Shown here: piece by piece, positions 36,552 through 47,200 of the stretch
Layout: every line of letters starts with the position of its first letter
How positions within the stretch are numbered: position 1 is the stretch's first letter
Origin: Acorus gramineus
Lineage: Eukaryota > Streptophyta > Magnoliopsida > Acorales > Acoraceae
DNA: 64,000 nt
Direction of reading: 5' to 3'
Assembly: GCA_030737835.1 (NCBI GenBank)
Contig: CM060857.1
Span: 15,263,496-15,327,495 of the forward strand
Program-made: the position numbers and the translations under genes
The notes under the pieces: generated by a model
Database searches by the model: none
What the model saw: only the letters and a program-made list of their open reading frames with translations
What the model was told of the DNA's origin: nothing

Positions 36552-38348
36552 AAATTAAAAAGTCGAAACACCGACTACAATTTATGAGGGGGACCAGCTG
36601 AATGTAGAAATATCTGGAAACAACACGACACACCAACAACTAAAAAAATAATGAAATAATGAAAAGAAAAGAAAAGAAAAGAAAAAGTCATGCCTATTGA
36701 AAATACCAAATAAACCCCCATCCGGCTATCCCTTATTAATCAATCACTCATTTATTCAATTATTTGGTTACCTGGGTACTAATGAGCTACAAAATCACTT
36801 ACAAGCATATCACCACTACTAGTATAATCAGTGCCCTTTTTAGATAGCGAAATAACTCACATAAATGATTTTTAAGTAGATAACTACTAAAAAATAAACC
36901 AATAAAAAAAATTTGATAGTTTTACCAGTGGAGTATGTCATTTTTTATTTGGTGTTTTAGTTATTTTTATTAGGGAATGTAATAATGAAATTTATATTGT
37001 TTTGTTGACTATGAATAAATTATAATAAAAGCTACTAGATGTAGATAAAATTTTATATAAAAAAAATTGACATGTGAACTTATTTATACTAGTGGAATAA
37101 AATAAGTGGTATAGCATAATTTGAAGAGGATCTAAAATATTAATAATAGCTTATTTTTTAACTTATTTTTCATATATTATAACATAAGTATACCCATCTA
37201 TGTCTTGTAAGTAAATAGATTTAGACTTATTCACCTATATTCTCTCTTATTTTAAGTCTATTTTTCCTATCTAAATAGGTGTTTAAAGATATGGACCGAT
37301 AGAATCTAAATTTAATTATCATTTTTTTTATATTGAGATTTCTCATGACAATTCTAATACTATTTATTTGTGAAAGGGTATTTTTATGATAATCAAGGTT
37401 TTTTTCTATCATTTCAGGAATATAGAAATGATATCATATCCCAGAGTGTTCATCATTGAAAAAGTATGTCTTAAAAAGTTCTATTAGTTCTTTATCCACC
37501 TCATATCTCTTTATGGATAATAGTGAACCAAAAATTCTTAGTTTGTAATTGCTCTGTGGTTCTCAAGTTTGAGAATCTACTTCGGCTAGTAGAGAATACT
37601 GGTTTTTCTCTCTGGGATGCTTTCAATCTTAATATCTTGTTTTATTAGGTTTACATAGTGGATAAATACAAGGCTGTTTTTATTGTGTTATTTGGGCCTT
37701 ATGAATAGAATATCATGCCTTTGGTTAAAAAATGCACCTTCTTATTACAGTTTTAAAATACAATGAATGAGATATTTAATCATATGTTCCTTTTTATTGT
37801 CCATATCAATGACACTCTGATATTCCTGTATAGGTAAACAATGAAAACATCAAGAATCTAAAAGTCCATATCTATTGTCTCATATAGTTAATCCCACCAA
37901 AATCAGTCAAAACTTGAACCTGGTTCTCTTGAAAGATCCAATTTTAACCACCAGCCATCTGTGCATGGGACAATCAATCAGTCATTAATTTCAACTTTAG
38001 TTTGGATTTGACTTTCAAGTAAAACTATAATCAATGCTTTTTAATGACCCTATTCATAAAAAAAAATATTTCTAATAAAATATTTGTATAATTCATGCTT
38101 TGAATTGAATTTTTATTAAAAATTATTTTTAACAAATAAAATTTAAAGTCCGAAATAATTTTTTAAAAATTTGAATACTGATTATGTAAAAACTAATTTT
38201 ACACATATATATATTGTATAATTAAAGAAGATAGAAGACATTAGGGCATATCAGTCATTATATGTTAAGCTATTCAATAATGGAACCCAAAAAAAAAAAA
38301 TTTCCGATAGAGACCTTCACAGGGGAAAAAACAAAAAGAGAAAACTGT

Positions 38349-38847
38349 CACAAATCCATATAACCCCCTAGCTTTTTTTTAAAGTTCATATAATTCTCTT
38401 AAAACATCTATGTAAATCTAAATAGCCCCTTAATTTTCGTTGACAGATTAATATTATCCTGTGAATATTCTATCTAATTAATCTGGTTGAGAACATAATA
38501 TATCAAAAACCTCCTATAATGTGTTAAAAATGTAAAAAATCATCTTTAAATGATAATATGACCCTTCTAGATATGGTTTTATAATCTGTCCAGAAGAGTA
38601 AAATCGTCATACACAGAAGATTTTTCACATTTTTAACAAATTATATGTGGTTTTCAATATAATGTGTTTTCAATCAAGATTAATAAAATAAAATATTCAT
38701 AAAAGATTCCTTATCTATCAACGGAAGTTTAATTCAAGGAGTTATTTGGATTTACATAGGTGTTTTCAATGGGTTATATGGATTTAAGAAAAATCAGGGT
38801 TTTTATGGATTTTAGGCAGTTTACAGGGGGTTATTTGGATTTTTCCC
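38349..38847 (+). repeat. Dispersed 450-500 bp repeat family, copy 3, abutting the TPR promoter
   Basis: Runs from CAAATCCATATAACCCCC to GGGGGTTATTTGGATTTTTCCC; the terminal words are clearly inverted (ATCCATATAACCCCC against the complement of GGGGGTTATTTGGAT). It shares the internal landmarks of copy 1, such as GAAGATTTTTCACATTTTTA. Its right end lies about 42 bases before the TATA box and 100 bases before the ATG of the TPR gene. Confidence 0.75.
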
Positions 38848-38889
38848 GAAAAAAAAATCTTTAGTTGTCCTGTCTTTCTCCGTCTCTCC

Positions 38890-38895
38890 TATAAA
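38890..38895 (+). promoter_or_regulatory. TATA box of the TPR gene
   Basis: TATAAA at 38890-38895, 51 bases before the ATG at 38947, in a CT-rich context. The short distance implies a leader of roughly 20-25 bases. Confidence 0.6.
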
Positions 38896-38946
38896 GCAAA
38901 GCAACTCATAAACCTGAGAAGCAAAGAAGGATTTGAAGAGCAAAAG

Positions 38947-41084
38947 ATGATGTTGAGGAGCTCATCATCACCAATTATTGGCTCTCTCATCTCCTCCTCC
39001 TCTCCATTCCTCGACAGCCCAAACACGACCACCAACACCACCACCGAAAAGTCCCTCCCTTTCGATCACCACCACCCAAACAAGCTCTCCTTCTCATGCA
39101 ACCTCTCCGATTCCGAATCTGGGTTCGCCCCAAAAGGCCTCCGCAAGGCCCGGTCCGACGGCAACTTGAAGTCCCTCGCCGCCGCCGATGCCGCCGCCGC
39201 CGCCGAGCCTCCCCCGCCGAGGATCTCGAGAAGGCCCAATCGGGTACTCGAGACAATCCCCTCGTTTTCTATCCACGACTCGAAAAACGATGAAGAGGAA
39301 GGTTTTGATGAAGATGGCGATGATGGGTTGTGGAGGGCTCCGACGCTGGGTGACTTCAGCGTCGTAGAGAAGATGATGGAAGGCTATGGTGGTGGGGATA
39401 GTGAGGCTGTGGAGACTGTGTCGCCTCTGTTTCTCGCGAGGGGGCTTGGGATCGACAATGGCGATATGGGTTCGGTTATGCCTGGTTTGGGAGGTGGTGG
39501 AGGTGGGGATTCTAAGATGGTGGGGTTCGGTGGAGTTGGTGGTGGTGATAGCGGGGAAGGGTCGGATATGGAGATGTATTATAAAAGGAATGTTGAGGAG
39601 AATCCATGTAATGCTCTGTTCTTGAGGAATTATGCACAGTTCCTCTATCAGGTGAGTCCCTCTTCAGCTTTTGATGAAGTTTGTTTTTGATTGAATGTGG
39701 GTCAGGCAGTGTTTGATTGATTTGTTTGAATAGTGATTGTACACCAAATATTGTTTGGCTTGTTTTAACATCAACATTCACTTGTTTTCAATCTTAATTT
39801 CTAAGTGATTGTGAACCTATGGAGGATGATTGGATTGGATTTAATGGTTGGATTTGAAAGAAAGATAGCATATCTAGGCTTTTTGAAGCTTTTTTGAACC
39901 CACTCAGAATTGGCCCTTTGGTTAGATCCATGGGGTGTTACCTATAAGTCTTACCTGATGCACAAGTTTTGTGGGTGATTCTGTGTATCTAGATTTTCCC
40001 CAATGAAAAAAAAAAATAATCTGCTCTATTGCATCACTGAAGTTTTTCTTGAGATTTTGTATTAGCCTGTTTTTTAAATTCATCAGGATGAGGATTGGTA
40101 TCAATAGTAATCTAACAGTATACAGTATGAGAGTATGTATATGTATGATAGTATCATGGATCAACATGTGGTAGTGATGTGGTTGAGCTATAGTTGTCGA
40201 TGTATTTCTCTTGTAGCCTGATATATGATTCATATACGTTTGCGTGTGTTTTTGCGACAGGATAAGGGAGACTTTAAGAGAGCTGAAGAATACTACGAAC
40301 GAGCAATTCTTGCAGATCCGGGTGATGGAGAGGTCCTATCACAGTATGCAAAGTTGATATGGGAAATTCATCGCGACCATGAAAGGACCTCAAACTACTT
40401 CGAACAGGCAGTCCAAGCTGCTCCTCAAGACAGGTACATATGCTTTAAGCCTCTAGGATGCAGTTTTTTGTGTTTTGTTCTGGTGATTGAAAAGTTTTGT
40501 TTGGAAGGGATCTATAGTCTATACACATAAAACCAGCAGGTCTTGGAGTTCATACCTCACCAGTGGACACAAACAGGCCTAAAATGTGTTCTTTTAGTGA
40601 TTTTAAATTTTTTTAAAGTACTTAATCTAATAATGAAGATCTAGATGTTTAAAAGTTTCTTGTAAGAATACACTTGGATGTTAGCTATACTTTGTTTAAA
40701 AGCATAAAAGTCAACCACCCATACTTGCATCTGAGGCTGGTTTGGCTTAAGCCTCTTGATTTCTCACCCTAAAAGCAAAGTACAGTTATCTAGTTGACTT
40801 CAAAAGTGATTAGATCCTTGTATAATAATTAATTGAGAATTGTGTATCAGTATTACAGTAATGAGATCTGCTTAGGACATTTTAAAATTCAAATTTTCAT
40901 GGCTACAACTGAATCATACCTTCTTTTTCTTGGCAGCCATGTTCTTGCAGACTATGCAAAATTTCTTTGGGAAGCGGAAGACGACGACGACGATGAAGGC
41001 GGCCAAAATGAAAGTATAGATGGAGAACTAAACTTCATTGATGGATCAGTTTCTCATGGAACACTGGCTTCTGCAACTGTTTAA
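38947..41084 (+). CDS. TPR protein (plant TPR4-like, half-a-TPR repeats)
   Basis: Coding exons 38947-39651, 40261-40433, 40937-41084, total 1026 nt or 341 residues, with GT-AG introns and closing phases. Residues 1-210 are low-complexity: Ser- and Pro-rich, Ala-rich, then an acidic patch (NDEEEGFDEDGDDG) and Gly-rich runs. Residues about 215-315 hold TPR-like helices: ENPCNALFLRNYAQFLYQ, GDFKRAEEYYERAILADP, then DGEVLSQYAKLIWEIHRD and HVLADYAKFLWEAEDDDDDE. This arrangement is typical of a plant family of small TPR proteins with unknown function, several annotated only as tetratricopeptide repeat-like. TPR helices usually bind partner proteins. Two in-frame ATGs stand at the very start (MM). 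The gene converges on BOP1 at its 3' side. Confidence 0.9.
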
Positions 41085-41352
41085 TTTGCATGTTTAATGG
41101 AAGATTGAAATACATTGCCAATAAATTCGAAGTGCCATATATTAAGCGAGATAACGATTGTCAGATGTTCATTTTATATTTTAATTTCTGCTGTTTATGG
41201 GATTAATAGTAGCTGAACTATTACATCAAATCCTGTGGTGATATGGAGAGTGAGATGGCCCTAAACATTGTCTGAGAAACAGTTTATATGAAAGTGCTGA
41301 TACACGCAGTCTGTTTTTACAACCTGTTTTGCAGCCCATACGATATAATAAT

Positions 41353-41424
41353 GTAGTATATACTACATTATTATAATGTATAGATAACGTAGTATATACT
41401 ACATTATTATAATGTATATTGTAC
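41353..41424. repeat. Two 36-bp units, each containing a palindrome
   Basis: GTAGTATATACTAC, a perfect palindrome extended by flanking AATG/CATT, starts at 41353 and again at 41389, period 36, with the rest of the unit (ATTATTATAATGTATA) also shared. Related AT-rich sequence in inverted orientation is at 31650-31830, so this is a dispersed AT-rich repeat. Confidence 0.75.
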
Positions 41425-42767
41425 TATTGCAATCCATTTTTTTTTCATTTTTTTTTAATGAAAAAAATATATTAATGTATCTCAGTATATATTTCATTTC
41501 ATATAATAGCATGCACTTCAAAATGTAAGTATATAATTTTATATATATAAAAAAAAGAATGGATTGTAATTGGAGCTGCATCAGGGTTACCTGTATCATT
41601 TTCCCTTTGAGCCATCTGAAAAGTGAGATGGCCCAAACAATTATGAGTGCAAGCTTAAGAATCATGACGTATTGCCCACACATATCTGCTGGGTTGCCAA
41701 CCAAAACTCATACTACATATATTTTTATTTTTTTTTAAATTGCAAACAATATCTAATGAGGTATATATTTTTATAAAAAATAAATATTGCTCTATTTTGA
41801 ATTAAATAAACCATTTTTTAATAAGTGTAAAAAAATTATATAACGAGGTATATACATCCTCTAATATGGTATATATTTTACTGGATTTCTAACCAGATAT
41901 ATAAAACTATAATTTGGACTTAAAAAAAAATGAGTGTAATAGCACTCTTTAATATAATCAAACATTCATGTAGTTTTTAACTTTTCTATGTGTAGCATAT
42001 AAACTCTTTCATGTTTTTACAAAGAAATGTTTTTCAAATTTAGTCTCCCATTGGTTAAAAAAAGTTCTTGTGGAGTGATATATAAATGAAGACTTAGATT
42101 CGTATGTAAGAAGTAAAGTGCACATGGGTTTGCACATGTATCGCATAGCAAAAAAACACTAAAAAATAATAATCAGATGTTAATTGCATAAGTGTGTCTT
42201 ATGCGTCATCGTTTGTGGATCATTTTTCTTTTTGTCATTGTGTGAGAATAACTTTTCAACCCAATGTATTACAATCTCCTCAACAGCACATATACATCCC
42301 TAATCACGAAAGTTTTTTATGAGATTTTTATCAATAATTTCTTAGTTGGGGATTTTTAATCTTTGATAAGATATATATATATTCTCGTGAATAAGTGTTA
42401 CTATAAAATCACACTCATTTAAATAAAATTAGGTTAGAAGGCATGGTAGTATGAATTAGAGAATTAGGGGTCCAAATTAAACAGATTAAACCCTATCCAA
42501 CCTGACTTATAAACAAAAACAAATTTTAACTTGAGCTCAACTTGAAAGGAATATATTTAAACCAAACCCAAGGATTGATCTCCCTGAGTTTTGAGGGTCA
42601 GTCGAAGTTGAGCTTACAGCTCTAACCAGAAAACCACCTACCTAGCTAGAACTAAAAGCAAAACTAAAAAGTTCTACTGAAGATGTGGATCATGTTGGTT
42701 TTATTTTTCACACTTGAAAACAATACCTCCGTAGCTCATGCTTTAAACGGTCAAACACAACCCTTAA

Positions 42768-43552
42768 TAGATGTGCAAATCGAACGGGTTGGGTTTGGAT
42801 AGAGATTTGTTCGAACCCAGCCTAACCCCAGCTCGAAAGGTTTGATCCGAACCCTACTCGACCCTCAACTCGCAGGTTAAGGTTGGATTCAGGCCAGATT
42901 CAGCTTTTAAGGACAAAAAAAAAAAGCATCTAATGCCACCAATACCATGAACCATCCCAATCAAGAAAGAATTTCATATGGTTTTTTTATCACAAGTTAT
43001 ACAATTAATTCAAAAGAAAAGAGTGAAAACAGGGATGAATTGTAAACCACCAAAAGGAAGAAAAGAAGCGAGGAAAAGAAAGAAAAAATCAAGAAAAGCA
43101 GAAGACGGTTTTTGAAAGAATTGTTTATATACATTGATACCCTAAAGTTTGAGGATGAAGATTGATTAAAAATGAAACAAAAACAATAGAATATTAGAAC
43201 CCCAACCAGTTGGGTTTTTTTTAGGAGGAGCTGCTTGGAGATGATTGGAACAAGTATGTTTTGGAGGAGCTGCGAGGAGGAGAACAGGAGAAGATGGGGC
43301 AAACGGAGAAGATGAAGCATGTGAAAGAGAGTAATAAATTTTTGGGTGAAAAATAGATGGCTGAGATTTCATCTCAGTAATCTAATGGTTCATATCATCA
43401 CATAAGAAAAGTCAATGAATATACATTTATTTAGATGGGACTTCTTCGGGTTCAGGGTTCGGGTTTTCTTGAGTTCAGGTCAGGTTTAACCATATAGTTC
43501 AAAATTTCAACCCAAACCCGATAGTTCAAAACCCGCCCGAATTACACACCTA
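42768..43552. mobile_element. Non-autonomous hAT-like element
   Basis: The left end reads TAGATGTGCAAATCGAACGG and the right end, reverse complemented, TAGGTGTGTAATTCGGGCGG, matching the common plant hAT end type TAGGGGTGTxAA..CGG. The eight outside bases are ACCCTTAA (42760-42767) and ACCCTTGA (43553-43560), a hAT-sized 8-bp target duplication with one mismatch. The 785-bp interior has no transposase. Further inverted words (GGGTTTGG / CCAAACCC type) lie inside the ends. Confidence 0.75.
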
Positions 43553-44274
43553 ACCCTTGACATCACCTTTAGATTAGTGTAATAATAATTACAAAGGTTT
43601 GGAAGCATATTTGGATGATTCTATTTTTTTCCAAAATCATATTTAACCTAAATGTATTTTCAAACACCCAGGTGGTCACAGCTTGTTGGAGAAATTAAAA
43701 ACAGATTTTAGTTATAGAGAGAAAACAAGAGCTTTTGAGGAATTTTAGGACAAACATGCTTCTCAGGAATATAATTTCGAAAGAACATTTAAGTGAAAAC
43801 TTCTTTTCAAACAAGTTCCAAAAGTTCCAAAGATAGTTGTGTTACTTGTGTATATGGATTTTTTCTGTAAATTTAATGAAAAACTTTAGAGAAACAGGTA
43901 CAATACAAAATCATACTTTACCATGAGTTCTTCAATAATACAATTTTGATCTTTGTGGAGATTCAATGATTCTTATAGAGCATGGTTACTTGTACTTCTA
44001 AATGATTATATGGCTCCTCCTATTAAATGTATATATTCCGAAACAAACTCAATTAAATGGAATAGGACCATGTAAATGTTCTGAAACAATTAGAAACCTC
44101 ACCCAAAAATGCGGCGGCCAGTACATGACCAGAGGGGGGAAGAAATGGCCTGCTAAGGGACATCAATCGAGAGCCCAAGCCACTTGAACGACGAGAGAAT
44201 ATGATCCGGCCATGGAAGTTTGGTCACTGATCTTAAACTCGCAGTACATGTTGAATCCTCGTCAACTTATATCT

Positions 44275-47200
44275 CTAGTGACAGTATAGCTTGATCACTG
44301 AATCAGCACCTGCTGTGAATAACCATGGCTGCCTTGGATGAAACTTGCAATCCATCACTCCTGCATTTCAACCACAAATATAATTTTTGCAAAGACTTGA
44401 AGAAGTATGACCACTGCAAAAAATAAACTTTCAGATAGCAAGCCATCATGATGGTGCAAGGTAGAGTGTGCATCACACCAAAGTAACCAAAATTGAAACA
44501 ACTCTGCCTAAGTCATGATCAGGAAATATCATTTCCCCAATCTCTATAAACTTTCTTGATAAACCCCTAACTTTGGAAACCAAGTCAGATGTTCATAGAA
44601 TCATTACCATGTATAGAACTCGCATAAACTTAAACATTAGAGAAATTAACAAAATCCAATACTAACCTCCGCTCTTCGTGCTTGAATGGCCCCGGAGAAT
44701 TTCCAAGGGAACGATAAGTGGATTCTGGTTGAGATCCGAATAGACCATACCATGAAAGACATATGCTGTGCAATCTTCGGAGGATGAAGCAAAAAGTGGG
44801 TAAGAACGATGAAATGCCACATTTGTAACATCCTTTGGGTGACAGCTGCAAGGAAGACCACAATGCACATTTAGACAACCACAGGGATCAAATGAAAAGG
44901 TTGCTAACAGTAGTAATATTAAAATAAGGTGGACTCTATAAAAATCATGATAACAAATAGAAATTGATAATTTCAGCATTTCATCAATCAGTGATGACTC
45001 TTTAAGTTTACGTCCCACTAGATATATCTGAAGAGAGATATAGTTCAAAGAATGACGGAAGCATTAATTTTTTAAAATTTACATCATCGGTTGGAGCACC
45101 AGCAAGTCTTAAATATCAATGCATTAAATAGATTTGAACTCATGTATCGGACTAGTGCCATGTGAGAATTGTAATTCGAACAACAACGATCAATACTATT
45201 TCCTTTTTTCATCAAATGGATGCAGGTTGACCATCAAAATTGCTGAGTGTTCAATAAATTTTATAACAGACAATTGTTTTCAATTCCTTATTCAACTATC
45301 AATTTGAGCAAGAGAGGTATCAAATGAGCTTAAGAACACCAATAATGCATTCACAAATGCTACTACTATTTTTCCATATAGCCCATTGGAACAGATAACC
45401 CTTACATTTAAACAACTTAATAGACATTTCCATATATCCCATTGGAACAGATAATCCTTACATTTAAACAACTTAATAGACAAGAAGGATCACTAAATTC
45501 ATTCAAAATTTTGCCATTTTTATAAATTCTAAGCAGGAAAAGGATGCAAATTATTTAACAACAGGTTAATATATCCAGGGGGAAAACATGAAGAAACGAG
45601 GGGAGGAAATGCGCCCAAGGTGTCCTGACATACTTCAAGATTTTGTATGGTTGAGACGAAAGATCCATATCAAACCAACATATCTTCCCTTCTCTGCTCC
45701 CAACAATTACATTATCACCTGTAATACCAAGCTCATTGTTAGCTAAAACGGATCAAACAGACTCATTCCCTAATGAACCCAACTCTATAAGACATGAAAG
45801 TGCAATAATCAATGATCACCTGCAGGATGAACTGCAATAGAAGATATTTCACGAACTCCTGCCTCAAGCTTCTTGATGAGCTTTTGCTTTAGAAGATCAT
45901 ATACACGAACATTTTTCTTTGTCGAAATAAAGAATATGGACCGAGTTGGATGAAAAACTGCTGAAACAGGTAGGCCATGCAGCTTCTTGAATGGATTTTG
46001 CGTGAGTTTTTTGGAGAGTTGGTGGATCAGTATTGCTCTTGTATCTCGTGGAGAGTTGGGTCAAGGCTACAATAAAAAATAACTATAGTAGAAATAGACA
46101 CTGGACTCATGGAATACAACATCAATCATGAAACGAACATAGTAATGAATCAGAGGAAGAGGAGCTGTGTGAAAAACATTTCATTGCTCCAGAAGATGGA
46201 AGTTACAAGTTCCGCATTTCAGCGGCTCAAAGTATTCATATAGCACAAGAGCAAACAGATCATTTCAGAGGAAAAATGCTCAATATTCTACTGAAAGCTT
46301 CAACACAACAAATGGATTTAACATCATGATACAAAAACAGCACTAGGAAATATAAAAAAAATTAAGTTGAAAGGAAAGGATTCTTTGAAAAACTTTATAT
46401 TATCAATAAACTAAATAAAGAAATGCATGAGAAAAGGGCTTCCAAAGGCATCAAATAATACTGAACCTAATAAAAAATGAAGTTTATCAAGGATAAAGAG
46501 GGGAAAAAAAGGAAAATTGGAGTGGAAAAAAGGGGTGCAGCGCTAGAAAAGTAGATAAATTCCAAAAAAAACACACTAGGCTTCAAGATCACATAAATAT
46601 TAATGATTCTCAAGGATATCACCAGGCACAACTGTGGTAAAATAGTCTCCTTTGCGGTGCCATTCAACTTTGGAAACACTCTGCCAGATTCACAAAAAAA
46701 CAAAGATGCAGAAAAAAATGTACAAGTTAGGAGAGGAGATTCTTAGAATTTATATAATAAAACAGAAGCCATGCATGGGAGACTGTAAAGGCCACAACAG
46801 ACATTGTAACTCACCTTAATATGCTTTAATCTAATGCCCTCATGCTTCTCATGTTGAGACCATCTCACAATTGATGTGTTAAGCCCTACACATACAAGGC
46901 ATGCAGTTAGCATATATCCATGAACTCCAAATCAAAATAAGAGGGATAAGTATAATGATTGACCAGAGTCATCCACTGGGGGAGATTCCTTAACATTCAA
47001 GAGCTCTGTCATCCTGGACTGCTCCTCGGCATTTCCAAGTCCCGTGTTCAAAAGAAGTAAATCCTGCCCTCTTCAGATAGATCAATATATAAATTTAGAG
47101 GAAATCATGAATGGTTAATACAATTAAGAATATGTACTGAGGAACACCACAGTTTGACTTACACACAAAGAGCCAGGATAGGTAGCTCAGGCACAGGATT

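Larger units (their letters stand above)
33824..38889. other. Intergenic region between the C2 and TPR genes (divergent)
   Basis: No gene recognised. The CT-rich stretch just above 33824 is the likely 5' UTR of the C2 gene. Further on are a weak SINE-like segment (34446-34580), a diverged copy of the 63.5-kb MITE family (about 35082-35320), and two copies of the 450-500 bp repeat (36104-36551 and 38349-38847). Between 36560 and 38340 there is AT-rich DNA in which I see nothing definite. Confidence 0.6.
41085..44274. other. Intergenic region between TPR gene and BOP1 (convergent)
   Basis: No gene recognised. The first few hundred bases are TPR 3' UTR, part of which (41168-41252) is repeated near 51.4 kb. 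An AT palindromic tandem repeat lies at 41353-41424, and the hAT-like element at 42768-43552. Text near 42455-42640 also has hAT-like end words (TTAGGGGTCC, GCTCTAACC) but no target duplication. The last few hundred bases include BOP1 3' UTR. Confidence 0.6.
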
